Below are positions 1-6,816 of a DNA stretch of 10,382 nucleotides, one piece after another. This stretch comes from JBALVO01 sp036961445 (GTDB taxonomy: Bacteria > Pseudomonadota > Gammaproteobacteria > Pseudomonadales > Halieaceae), in assembly GCA_036961445.1 (NCBI GenBank), contig JBALVO010000135.1, positions 1-10,382 of the forward strand, read 5' to 3'. Each line of letters begins with the position of its first letter. Positions within the stretch are counted from its first letter, which is position 1. Position numbers and translations under genes: made by a program. The notes below the pieces were generated by a model. The model ran no database searches. It saw only the letters and a list, made by a program, of their open reading frames with translations, and was not told where the DNA came from.

Positions 1-375
1 TTTTTTGCCGTGGCGTCACTGGGATTGCCAGGTCTTGGTAACTTCGTGGCTGAGTTCCTGATACTGGCCGGACTATTTGCCGTGCAACCCTGGCTCACTG
101 CCGTGGCAGCCCTGGGCCTGATTACAGCGGCGGTATACTCACTGTGGATGATGCAGCAAACGTTTCAGGGCGCAGCGGATGAACACCGCCAGATGAACGA
201 TTTTCAGGGGCGGGAAATGTTGGCCATGGCCGCCATGATCGTGGCACTGCTATGGCTTGGGCTCTACCCGCAGCCGGTGCTTGATCTGACGCAACCTGTA
301 TTGGATGGACTACACCAGGTCGTTACCCAGAGCAGGCACATTGCCACTACCACGCTGGCAGGAGCCGGCCTATGA
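1..375 (+). CDS. nuoM: NADH-quinone oxidoreductase subunit M, C-terminal part (partial at 5' end)
   Basis: This is the end of the NuoM membrane subunit of respiratory complex I, one of the three antiporter-like proton-pumping subunits in the inner membrane. The frame is open from base 1, so the gene begins before the window. The visible part starts with the well conserved segment SLGLPGLGNFVAEF, which in this family lies on a late transmembrane helix; its Glu (visible residue 18) corresponds to the conserved channel glutamate of that helix. Two or three further hydrophobic helices follow (about visible residues 15-55 and 74-90), and then a short polar tail, as is usual for the NuoM C-terminus. 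The stop codon TGA overlaps the start of nuoN by four bases (ATGA), which points to translational coupling in one operon. The next gene, an unmistakable NuoN, supports the assignment over MrpD or other antiporter-like relatives. Confidence 0.93.
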   Translation, partial: FFAVASLGLPGLGNFVAEFLILAGLFAVQPWLTAVAALGLITAAVYSLWMMQQTFQGAADEHRQMNDFQGREMLAMAAMIVALLWLGLYPQPVLDLTQPVLDGLHQVVTQSRHIATTTLAGAGL

Positions 376-1817
376 CGAGCGCAGATTTTCAGGCCCTGTT
401 GCCCCTGCTGGTCCTGGCCGGCGGTGCCACCGCGTTGATGTTGCAAATCGCATTTTTGCGCAGTGTAAGCCTGACTGCTGCAGTGGCGGTGCTGACCCTG
501 ATACTAGCGGCGTTGTCATGCGTTTATGCTGCGCCTCAAACCCCGTTACAAGTAACCCCCCTGCTGCAGGCGGATCAATTTGCCCTGCTGTTTTGTGTGC
601 TGTTTTGTTTAGCCGCAGCGGCGACCGCATTGTTATCGCACGACTATATCCAGCATCACGGAGATGAACCCGAGGAATATTTCTTACTGCTGGTGCTAAG
701 TACCATGGGAGCCTGCGTACTGGCCTATGCGGTACACGTGGCCTCGTTGATACTGGGCCTGGAGTTACTGTCAATATCGCTGTATGCGCTGATCGCCTAT
801 CCCAACAAATCGATACTGCCATTGGAAGCAGCGGCCAAATACCTGGTGTTATCCGGCGCTGCTTCAGCCACTACCCTGTTCGGCTTCGCCTTACTGTACG
901 CGGCAACAGGAACCCTTGAGTTTTCCGAACTGGGACGACAGTTGGAAAACACGCAAATGAGCCCGTCTATTTTGCTGATTGGCGGGGCCATGGTATTCGC
1001 CGGGTTGGCTTTTAAATTGTCGGTGGTACCGTTTCATTTATGGACACCGGATGTATACGATGGCGCTCCAGCCCCCATTACCGGCTTTCTCGCCTCAGTG
1101 GCAAAAGCGGCTGTTTTTGTTGTGCTGCTGCGCCTGTTCCTGGAAGCCGACCTGTTTCGCTACCGTATCCTGGTCGAAGTGATCGGCCTGCTGGCCATTC
1201 TCAGTATGCTTGCGGGTAACTTGCTGGCGCTGTTACAAACCAACATCAAGCGTATGTTGGCTTATTCCTCTATAGCGCACATGGGCTACTTGCTGATTAT
1301 ATTTATGGTGTGCATACAGACCAGCAACCGCGGCCTCGCCATCGAAGCTGCGCTGTACTATCTGATCGCCTATACCGCCACCACCATTGCCGCTTTCGGC
1401 TTACTCACCCTGATTTGTGCCCATCAGGTCGAACGGGAGAATGTCGAGCTGCACCACATCAGCGGTCTGTTCTGGCAGCAGCCCCTGCAGGCCTGTCTTA
1501 TGTTGGTTGCGTTGTTATCACTGGCGGGTATTCCGCTGACAGCGGGCTTTGTGGCCAAATTCTATATCTTTAACGCGGCAGTGAGTGGTCAGCACTGGAT
1601 CCTCCTGGCAGCCCTGATTACCGGTAGTGCCATTGGCATTTACTACTATCTTCGCGTGATTTATTACATGACACGCAGGCCAGAGCCACACCATATCGAA
1701 CAGCACGCTGCGGAGGGATGGCGCGCCAGTGCACTGTCATGCGCACTGATTGCGGGTATTTTGCTACTGGGGACTGTGCCGCAGTCACTCATGGCGTATT
1801 TAAGGTCTATACTTTAA
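372..1817 (+). CDS. nuoN: NADH-quinone oxidoreductase subunit N
   Basis: NuoN is an antiporter-like, proton-translocating membrane subunit of complex I. The 481-residue product has the usual family length and is hydrophobic along nearly its whole length, consistent with about 14 transmembrane helices. Residues typical of the proton path are present: Glu131 in LGLELLSISLYALIAY, Lys215 in FKLSVVPFHLWTPDVYDGAP, Lys245 in SVAKAA, Lys293 in TNIKRMLAYSSIAHMGY and Lys396 in PLTAGFVAKFY. From memory of the E. coli protein, several of these match its functional Glu and Lys residues with an offset of about two. The start ATG overlaps the nuoM stop (ATGA), so it needs no strong ribosome binding site of its own. 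nuoN is commonly the last gene of the nuo operon, and here it is followed after 34 bases by a non-complex-I gene. No frameshift or missing motif was seen. Confidence 0.97.
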   Translation: MTSADFQALLPLLVLAGGATALMLQIAFLRSVSLTAAVAVLTLILAALSCVYAAPQTPLQVTPLLQADQFALLFCVLFCLAAAATALLSHDYIQHHGDEPEEYFLLLVLSTMGACVLAYAVHVASLILGLELLSISLYALIAYPNKSILPLEAAAKYLVLSGAASATTLFGFALLYAATGTLEFSELGRQLENTQMSPSILLIGGAMVFAGLAFKLSVVPFHLWTPDVYDGAPAPITGFLASVAKAAVFVVLLRLFLEADLFRYRILVEVIGLLAILSMLAGNLLALLQTNIKRMLAYSSIAHMGYLLIIFMVCIQTSNRGLAIEAALYYLIAYTATTIAAFGLLTLICAHQVERENVELHHISGLFWQQPLQACLMLVALLSLAGIPLTAGFVAKFYIFNAAVSGQHWILLAALITGSAIGIYYYLRVIYYMTRRPEPHHIEQHAAEGWRASALSCALIAGILLLGTVPQSLMAYLRSIL

Positions 1818-1821
1818 GAAA

Positions 1822-1838
1822 ACCTGGATAGTCCAGGT
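1822..1838 (+). promoter_or_regulatory. Intercistronic hairpin between nuoN and the CBS gene
   Basis: A perfect 6-bp inverted repeat, ACCTGG and CCAGGT, encloses the 5-base loop ATAGT. It begins five bases after the nuoN stop and ends one base before the Shine-Dalgarno sequence of the next gene. There is no T-run after it, so it is not a normal intrinsic terminator. It may act as an RNA processing or stability element, or may affect access to the ribosome binding site; this is inference, and a stem of this size could also be chance. Confidence 0.35.
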
Positions 1839-1839
1839 C

Positions 1840-1846
1840 AAGGAGG
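1840..1846 (+). promoter_or_regulatory. Consensus ribosome binding site of the CBS gene
   Basis: AAGGAGG is a full-length match to the anti-Shine-Dalgarno sequence and lies five bases before the ATG at 1852. It fixes the start of the CBS gene and suggests strong independent translation. The other starts in the window have weaker or absent sites. Confidence 0.85.
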
Positions 1847-1851
1847 GCGTT

Positions 1852-2253
1852 ATGCTTCAATCAGTCAATCTGCGGGACTATATGTTACCCAACCCGGTAA
1901 AAGTGCGGTCGGATGACAATGTCCTGGATGCTATGCAGGTCATCATCGACAACAAGATCTCAGGTGTTTGTGTGGTCGACGGCGATGCTAACCTGGTCGG
2001 TATCCTGTCCGAACTGGATTGCCTGCGTGCCGTGCTCGGCGCCATCTACAACAATAGCGGTATCGGGAGAGTCAGTGATCACATGGCTACTGACAACCTG
2101 GTCGTCGCTCATCCCAATGAGGATATTGTGGATGTCGCGCAGGACATGCTGCTCAAGAACAAGCGGCGGCGCCCTGTGGTGGAAGACGGCAAACTGATCG
2201 GGCAAATCACCTGCCGGCAGTTATTAAGTGCGGTAAAAAAGTTTAGAAAATAG
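1852..2253 (+). CDS. Two-CBS-domain protein
   Basis: The 133-residue protein consists of little more than a tandem pair of CBS domains (a Bateman module). CBS1 covers about residues 7-64, with NPVKVRSDDNVLDAM, ISGVCVVD and the typical GILSELDCLRAV end. CBS2 covers about residues 74-128, with NLVVAHPNEDIVDVAQDML, RRRPVVEDGKLIGQITCRQLL. Such modules bind adenine nucleotides or S-adenosylmethionine-type ligands and usually regulate a partner; no catalytic domain, signal peptide or membrane helix is present, so a cytoplasmic sensor is likely. The ligand cannot be read from the sequence. The start is set by the AAGGAGG site five bases upstream. The gene lies 34 bases after nuoN on the same strand, so it may be cotranscribed with complex I, although a hairpin separates them. 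The C-terminus is basic (KKFRK). The family is sure; the partner is unknown. Confidence 0.9.
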   Translation: MLQSVNLRDYMLPNPVKVRSDDNVLDAMQVIIDNKISGVCVVDGDANLVGILSELDCLRAVLGAIYNNSGIGRVSDHMATDNLVVAHPNEDIVDVAQDMLLKNKRRRPVVEDGKLIGQITCRQLLSAVKKFRK

Positions 2254-2275
2254 GGAATCTGCAAAAACCATTGCT

Positions 2276-2310
2276 GCGCCTTACCCGGAGCGCCATTCCG
2301 GGTAAGGTGC
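2276..2310 (+). terminator. Strong hairpin after the CBS gene, possible terminator
   Basis: GCGCCTTACCCGG (2276-2288) pairs with CCGGGTAAGGTGC (2298-2310) to form a 13-bp stem with one G-T wobble and a 9-base loop. It starts 22 bases after the CBS stop codon, where a terminator of the nuo/CBS transcript would be expected. No T-run follows it on the plus strand (TGCGGATATT), so it is not a classic intrinsic terminator; it may terminate poorly, protect the 3' end of the RNA, or act together with Rho. Upstream, CAAAAACC would give a short U-run only for minus-strand transcription, from which no gene arrives. Confidence 0.45.
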
Positions 2311-2449
2311 TGCGGATATTGTCATCCAATACACAAAATACGAAAAATAACCAGATCGTATTGTTCGCCCGGCTAACGCATAATGCTCGCCCAACGCTGT
2401 AGCAAACGCTATTTGCCCTTAGTCAACTGCCAGTAGAAACACTTAAACT

Positions 2450-4798
2450 ATGATCAAAGCCATCCCCTTGCGCATTGCGGAAGAGCTGTCCGTGCGCGAA
2501 GTACAAGTCAACGCTGCTATCAAATTGTTGGATGAAGGCGCTACCGTGCCTTTTATTGCTCGCTACCGTAAAGAAGTAACCGGAGCACTGGATGACACCC
2601 AGATGCGCCAGCTGGAAGAGCGCCTGCACTATCTGCGAGACATGGAAGACCGGCGCCAGACCATCCTGTCCAGTATTGAAGAACAGGGCAAACTAAGCCC
2701 CCAATTACAACAGTCCATACTGGCGGCCGACACCAAGAACCGGCTGGAAGACCTGTATCTGCCATACAAGCAAAAGCGACGCACCAAGGCCCAGATAGCC
2801 AGGGAGGCGGGATTGGAAGCACTGGCTGATGCCTTGCTGGCGGACCCGGGGCTCAATCCCGAGGAACTTGCATCCGCCTATTGCAATACCGCTGCAGGTA
2901 TTGAGGATACCAAGGCAGCACTGGACGGTGCGCGACAGATCCTGATGGAACGTTTTGCTGAAGATGCCGACCTGTTAGCCAAAGTCCGACAGTTTTTACA
3001 GCAACATGTGCTGCTGGCGGCACGACTGATCGACGGCAAAGAAAACGAGGGCGCTAAATTTCGTGACTATTTCGAGCACACTGAAGCGCTTTGTAAGGTT
3101 CCCTCTCATCGGGCATTGGCGATGTTCCGTGGGCGTAACGAAGGCATCCTGAACCTCAACCTCATCATGCACACCGACGAAAAACCCACAGATGCGCATC
3201 CCTGTGAAGCAATGGTCGCACAACACTGGAATCTGCAAGACCAGCAACGCCCCGCAGATCGCTGGCTACGAGAAACCGTGCGCTGGACCTGGCGGGTTAA
3301 ACTGCTAACGCATCTGCAGACAGATTTACTGGGACAACTGCGCGAGCGCGCCGAACAGGGCGCGATCGAGGTTTTCGCTCACAACCTCAAAGACCTGTTA
3401 CTGGCAGCACCGGCTGGGCCCAAGGCGACGATAGGCCTGGACCCGGGGCTACGCACCGGTGTCAAGGTTGCCGTAGTGGACGCCAACGGCAAAGTGCTTG
3501 ATCACGGCGCTATTTTTCCCACACCGCCACAGAAACGGGTGCAGGAAGCCGCGGCGATACTGCTCAAGATGATTCGCCAGTACAACGTGACCCTGATCGC
3601 GATTGGCAACGGCACTGCCAGTAGGGAGACCGACAAATTTGTAGGCGACCTGCTCAAAGAACACCCGGATCTGGGCATCAAGAAAGTCATGGTCAACGAA
3701 GCCGGCGCTTCAATCTATTCCGCCTCGGAATTTGCCGCCAGGGAGTTTCCCGATCTGGACGTGACAATTCGCGGCGCCGTGTCCATTGCGCGACGTCTGC
3801 AGGATCCATTGGCAGAGCTGGTGAAAATAGACCCCAAATCTATCGGAGTTGGCCAATATCAACACGATGTGAGCCAGATGCAATTGGCCAAACAGCTGGA
3901 CGCGGTAGTAGAAGATTGCGTGAACGCGGTAGGCGTAGATGTAAACACCGCCTCAGCACCCTTATTAACCCGGGTATCGGGTCTCAATCAAAGTATTGCC
4001 AACAACATCGTGGCGCTGCGCGACCAGCGCGGAAGTTTCACCAACCGCAAAGACCTGCTGTTGGTGCCGCGTTTCGGAGACAAAACTTTCGAGCAGGCAG
4101 CGGGGTTCCTGCGTGTTATGGGTGGCGACAACCCGCTGGATGCCTCTGCGGTGCACCCTGAGTCCTATGGCGTGGTGCTCGCTATTGCCACGCAGCAGCA
4201 GCGTGAAGTCAGCACGGTTCTCGGTGACAGTCAGCTGTTGCGCAGTCTAAAACCCGTCGATTATGTCAGCGATGCCGTCGGCCTGCTTACGGTAAAAGAC
4301 ATCATTGCAGAGCTGGACAAGCCGGGTCGCGATCCCCGCCCCGAGTTTCGCATGGCAGAGTTTGCCGATGGCGTGAACAAAATGTCTGATCTCAAAGCGG
4401 ATATGATCCTGGAGGGCACCGTCACCAACGTCACCAATTTTGGTGCATTTGTCGATATCGGCGTACACCAGGACGGGCTGGTACATATCTCGGCACTGGC
4501 GGAGAAATTCGTAAAGGATCCCAGAGACGTGGTCAAGGCCGGAGACATTGTGCGCGTAAAGGTAATGGAAGTGGATCAACCACGCAAACGCATAGGCCTC
4601 ACCATGCGCTTGTCTGACAAGGCACATGAGCAGACAGAAAAACGTAACGAACCGCGCCAGCATAGTCAGGCGGGGTCTCAAACGCGACGTGCGAATTCTG
4701 GTCAGGGCAGCGGCGCGCCACAAAAAAAGCCAGTGCAAACCGTCGGTAACAACGCCTTCGCTGCGGCATTTGCTAAAGCGAACAAGAAGGGCCGCTAA
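2450..4798 (+). CDS. tex: Tex-family transcription accessory protein (S1 RNA-binding)
   Basis: Tex is a conserved cytoplasmic nucleic-acid-binding protein linked to transcription and RNA metabolism; its exact biochemical role is unsettled. The 782-residue length is normal. Domain order: N-terminal helical Tex domain (about 1-200, with ATVPFIARYRKEVTGALDD and LEDLYLPYKQKRRTKA), a YqgF/RNase H-like domain from about 325 (TIGLDPGLRTGVKVAVVD), helix-hairpin-helix segments about 495-560 (VGVDVNTASAPLLTRVSGL, RDQRGSFTNRKDLL), and an S1 domain about 652-721 (GTVTNVTNFGAFVDIGVHQD, DGLVHIS). A polar, basic, Gln/Asn-rich tail (about 725-782) ends in NNAFAAAFAKANKKGR. The start is confirmed by an in-frame TAA at 2444-2446, only one codon upstream; no good ribosome binding site precedes it. 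The 196-base gap upstream and the hairpin at 2276 suggest its own promoter, but I could not identify a convincing one. The stop overlaps that of the convergent LOG gene. Confidence 0.97.
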   Translation: MIKAIPLRIAEELSVREVQVNAAIKLLDEGATVPFIARYRKEVTGALDDTQMRQLEERLHYLRDMEDRRQTILSSIEEQGKLSPQLQQSILAADTKNRLEDLYLPYKQKRRTKAQIAREAGLEALADALLADPGLNPEELASAYCNTAAGIEDTKAALDGARQILMERFAEDADLLAKVRQFLQQHVLLAARLIDGKENEGAKFRDYFEHTEALCKVPSHRALAMFRGRNEGILNLNLIMHTDEKPTDAHPCEAMVAQHWNLQDQQRPADRWLRETVRWTWRVKLLTHLQTDLLGQLRERAEQGAIEVFAHNLKDLLLAAPAGPKATIGLDPGLRTGVKVAVVDANGKVLDHGAIFPTPPQKRVQEAAAILLKMIRQYNVTLIAIGNGTASRETDKFVGDLLKEHPDLGIKKVMVNEAGASIYSASEFAAREFPDLDVTIRGAVSIARRLQDPLAELVKIDPKSIGVGQYQHDVSQMQLAKQLDAVVEDCVNAVGVDVNTASAPLLTRVSGLNQSIANNIVALRDQRGSFTNRKDLLLVPRFGDKTFEQAAGFLRVMGGDNPLDASAVHPESYGVVLAIATQQQREVSTVLGDSQLLRSLKPVDYVSDAVGLLTVKDIIAELDKPGRDPRPEFRMAEFADGVNKMSDLKADMILEGTVTNVTNFGAFVDIGVHQDGLVHISALAEKFVKDPRDVVKAGDIVRVKVMEVDQPRKRIGLTMRLSDKAHEQTEKRNEPRQHSQAGSQTRRANSGQGSGAPQKKPVQTVGNNAFAAAFAKANKKGR

Positions 4799-5487
4799 TT
4801 AATCGGCGCACTCTCCGGACATTCCCGGCGGTAGTAATCCAGCAGGATTGCCGCCGCCGCATCGGCGTCATCGACAATCTCCAGGTAATCAAGATCCTCT
4901 CCGCTGATATAACCCCCGGCCTTCACTTGCTCGACTAACCATTGGTGGAGGCTACACCAGTAGTCTTTACCCACAAGCACGATGGGCCGCCGCTGCAGTT
5001 TCCCGGTCTGCACCAGGGTCAACAACTCAAACAACTCATCCGCGGTACCAAAGCCGCCGGGAAAGATTGCAAAACCTATGGCATAACGAATCAACAGGAA
5101 TTTCCGGGTAAAGAAATAGCGAAAATCCAGATCGATATCCAAATAGGGATTGGCCAATTGCTCCCGTGGCAATTCGATATTTAGCCCAACCGAAGTGCCG
5201 ATTTCCTCTCGCGCTCCAAGATTGGCTGCCTCCATAACCCCAGGGCCCCCGCCGGTCACAACGGTAATGCCCTCGGCCGACAAGATGTGGGCCAACTCCC
5301 GCGCACTCTGGTATTCCCAGGCGTCAGGCAGTGACCTTGCGCTACCAAAAACACTCACTGCGGGTCCTATATTTGCCAGGCTCTCAATGCCATCGCGCAA
5401 CTCATCACCGATGCGCGCAATTCGCTCCTGCTCCTGCTCACTCAGTCCAATGTCGGGTGGGTTTTCTCTGTCGTCGGGGGTGACCAT
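4795..5487 (-). CDS. LOG-family (TIGR00730-type) Rossmann-fold protein
   Basis: LOG-family proteins are Rossmann-fold enzymes; characterised members hydrolyse nucleoside 5'-monophosphates to free base and ribose 5-phosphate, including cytokinin ribotides in plants and some bacteria. In this 230-residue product the nucleotide-binding motifs are intact: VSVFGSAR (45-51), VVTGGGPGVMEAAN (76-89), Arg128-Lys129 in FFTRKF, and the signature PGGFGTADE (143-151). Residues 1-40 form an extra charged helical segment before the core. The start at 5487 is chosen because AAGGA lies five bases upstream; an ATG two codons earlier (5493) has the same AAGG directly against it and is less likely. The gene follows the EAL gene by 33 bases, so it is probably the last gene of the HD-GYP/EAL operon. 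Its stop TAG shares the bases CTAA with the tex stop on the other strand. The substrate is not predictable; older lysine decarboxylase labels for this family are probably wrong. Confidence 0.9.
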   Translation of the reverse strand: MVTPDDRENPPDIGLSEQEQERIARIGDELRDGIESLANIGPAVSVFGSARSLPDAWEYQSARELAHILSAEGITVVTGGGPGVMEAANLGAREEIGTSVGLNIELPREQLANPYLDIDLDFRYFFTRKFLLIRYAIGFAIFPGGFGTADELFELLTLVQTGKLQRRPIVLVGKDYWCSLHQWLVEQVKAGGYISGEDLDYLEIVDDADAAAAILLDYYRRECPESAPIN

Positions 5488-5498
5488 CAGCATCCTTG
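5483..5498 (-). promoter_or_regulatory. Start region of the LOG gene with two candidate ATGs
   Basis: On the minus strand the sequence reads CAAGGATGCTGATG. The AAGGA part is spaced correctly (five bases) from the second ATG (5487-5485), but touches the first ATG (5493-5491). The downstream start is therefore preferred, giving 230 rather than 232 residues. Confidence 0.6.
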
Positions 5499-5520
5499 TT
5501 TAAATTTTTGCACCATAGCT

Positions 5521-6804
5521 CTATTGTAATGCAGATAACCCCGGCCAGTTGCGCACCCAGGATACAAACTCGTCAGCGGGTAATGGCTTACTGCAAAAAT
5601 AACCCTGAATGTAATCGCAGTCCAGTTCCTGTAACTGCTGCATGCCAACCCGATCTTCTACACCTTCAGCCACCACCATTAAGCCAAATTGATGAGCAAG
5701 GTGGATCATAATCTTGACCAGCTCCAGGTCCTGCGAATCCACCATCATCGAACTGACAAACATCTTGTCAATTTTCAGTTCCGCAGCGGGAATATGCTTG
5801 AAATACGACAGCGATGAATAGCCCGTACCAAAATCGTCTATGGACAGATTAATACCCAGGGCCTTTATTTTAAGCAGATTATCAAAGCCAGACTCCTTGT
5901 CCTCCATAATGGCTCCTTCGGTAATTTCCACTGTTAGTTTGCCAGGGTCCACACCCCAGATCGCCATGGCGTCGCGCAACAGCGCCGGCAAATCGGGGTT
6001 ACCAACAAGGTCCGCCTGGATGTTCAGGGCCAGGCCTACGTCTATGACGCCCTGCCAACTCTTGAGCTGTCGCAGAGAGCTGTGGATGACCCATTTGGTC
6101 AGTTCATAGGCACGACCGGACGCATCTGCCAGCTGCACCACCATCTCCGGTGAAACGGCTTGGCCATCTTCCAGCGTCCAGCGCAGCAGGGCCTCGGCAC
6201 TGCCAATCTGACCGGTCAGCAAATTGACCTTGGGCTGAAAATGCAGCTCAAAGTCATTGTCGCGCAGCGCTTGCGCAAAGCGCTGCTCCAATTGGTAATC
6301 GACCTGCTCATCACTGCCCTGGTTCAACAGCTCATCAATTCGGTGACTGCCTCCCATTTTGACATGAGCCAGTGAAGCTTCAGCCAATGCCAGCATCGCC
6401 ATAGCATCGCGCTGACCATTGAGGTTTATGGTAATTCCAATTTTCAAATCCACACTTAACAGAGCAGTGTCGACAAACAATTCACCCTCTAACAAACGGG
6501 TGACCTTGTTTATAGCCAGGGCGATAAAAGCCGGATTGTTCAAGCCCGGAAGAATAAAAGCAAAGCGATGACTACCTACACGAAATATCGTATCGGGCAA
6601 CTTGCTGACATCCAGCAGCCGTTTATAGGCGGTAGCCAGCATCAGGTCACCGGTACTGTAGCCGTGATAATGATTGATTCTGGAAAGACTGGTGAGGTCT
6701 ATTAGCAGCATACCCAAATGGGCAGTCTGTTGCTGGGCATTAGCTACGGCCCCGGACAGAGCCTGCAGAAATGGCGCGCGCTGAATTTCAGGCAATTCGT
6801 GCAA
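5521..6804 (-). CDS. c-di-GMP phosphodiesterase: degenerate GGDEF plus EAL domain
   Basis: The protein is predicted to hydrolyse cyclic di-GMP to pGpG in the cytoplasm. It has 427 residues and no membrane helix or obvious sensor domain. The N-terminal half (about 28-155) is a GGDEF-like fold in which the signature is replaced by GSHRF (77-81), so cyclase activity is not expected; it may be regulatory. The EAL domain (about 172-415) keeps the usual catalytic and metal-binding residues: FQPK (189-192), EALLRW (204-209), Asn261, VEITE (292-296), DDFGTGYSSL (323-332), Lys344 in LKID, AEGVED (379-384) and Gln400 in DYIQGY. An active phosphodiesterase is therefore likely. The start is TTG at 6804, with GGGG six bases upstream; the frame is open upstream only back to the HD-GYP stop at 6817-6819, and the next ATG (residue 32) would cut into the GGDEF fold. 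It lies 12 bases after the HD-GYP gene, in an operon with it. Confidence 0.92.
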   Translation of the reverse strand: MHELPEIQRAPFLQALSGAVANAQQQTAHLGMLLIDLTSLSRINHYHGYSTGDLMLATAYKRLLDVSKLPDTIFRVGSHRFAFILPGLNNPAFIALAINKVTRLLEGELFVDTALLSVDLKIGITINLNGQRDAMAMLALAEASLAHVKMGGSHRIDELLNQGSDEQVDYQLEQRFAQALRDNDFELHFQPKVNLLTGQIGSAEALLRWTLEDGQAVSPEMVVQLADASGRAYELTKWVIHSSLRQLKSWQGVIDVGLALNIQADLVGNPDLPALLRDAMAIWGVDPGKLTVEITEGAIMEDKESGFDNLLKIKALGINLSIDDFGTGYSSLSYFKHIPAAELKIDKMFVSSMMVDSQDLELVKIMIHLAHQFGLMVVAEGVEDRVGMQQLQELDCDYIQGYFCSKPLPADEFVSWVRNWPGLSALQ

Positions 6805-6816
6805 ATGAAGCCCCGG

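Noticed and set aside
370..822. Minus-strand open frame of 150 codons opposite nuoN
   Set aside because: It lies entirely over the nuoM end and nuoN, has no family resemblance and is rich in Arg, Pro and Ser as expected for an antisense shadow.
2319..2386. Promoter pieces before tex (TTGTCA at 2319, CATAAT at 2379)
   Set aside because: Each hexamer looks good alone, but no partner at 16-18 bases could be found for either, so no promoter is called.
2390..2412. Repeated AACGCT units before tex
   Set aside because: Two 6-base copies six bases apart are too little to call iterons or an operator.
4247..4738. Minus-strand open frame of 163 codons opposite the end of tex
   Set aside because: It is antisense to the S1 domain of tex, which is clearly the coding frame; no recognisable domain and no ribosome binding site.
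5150..5503. Plus-strand open frame opposite the LOG gene
   Set aside because: The opposite strand holds intact LOG motifs; this frame is Ser/Pro-rich and without any family signal.
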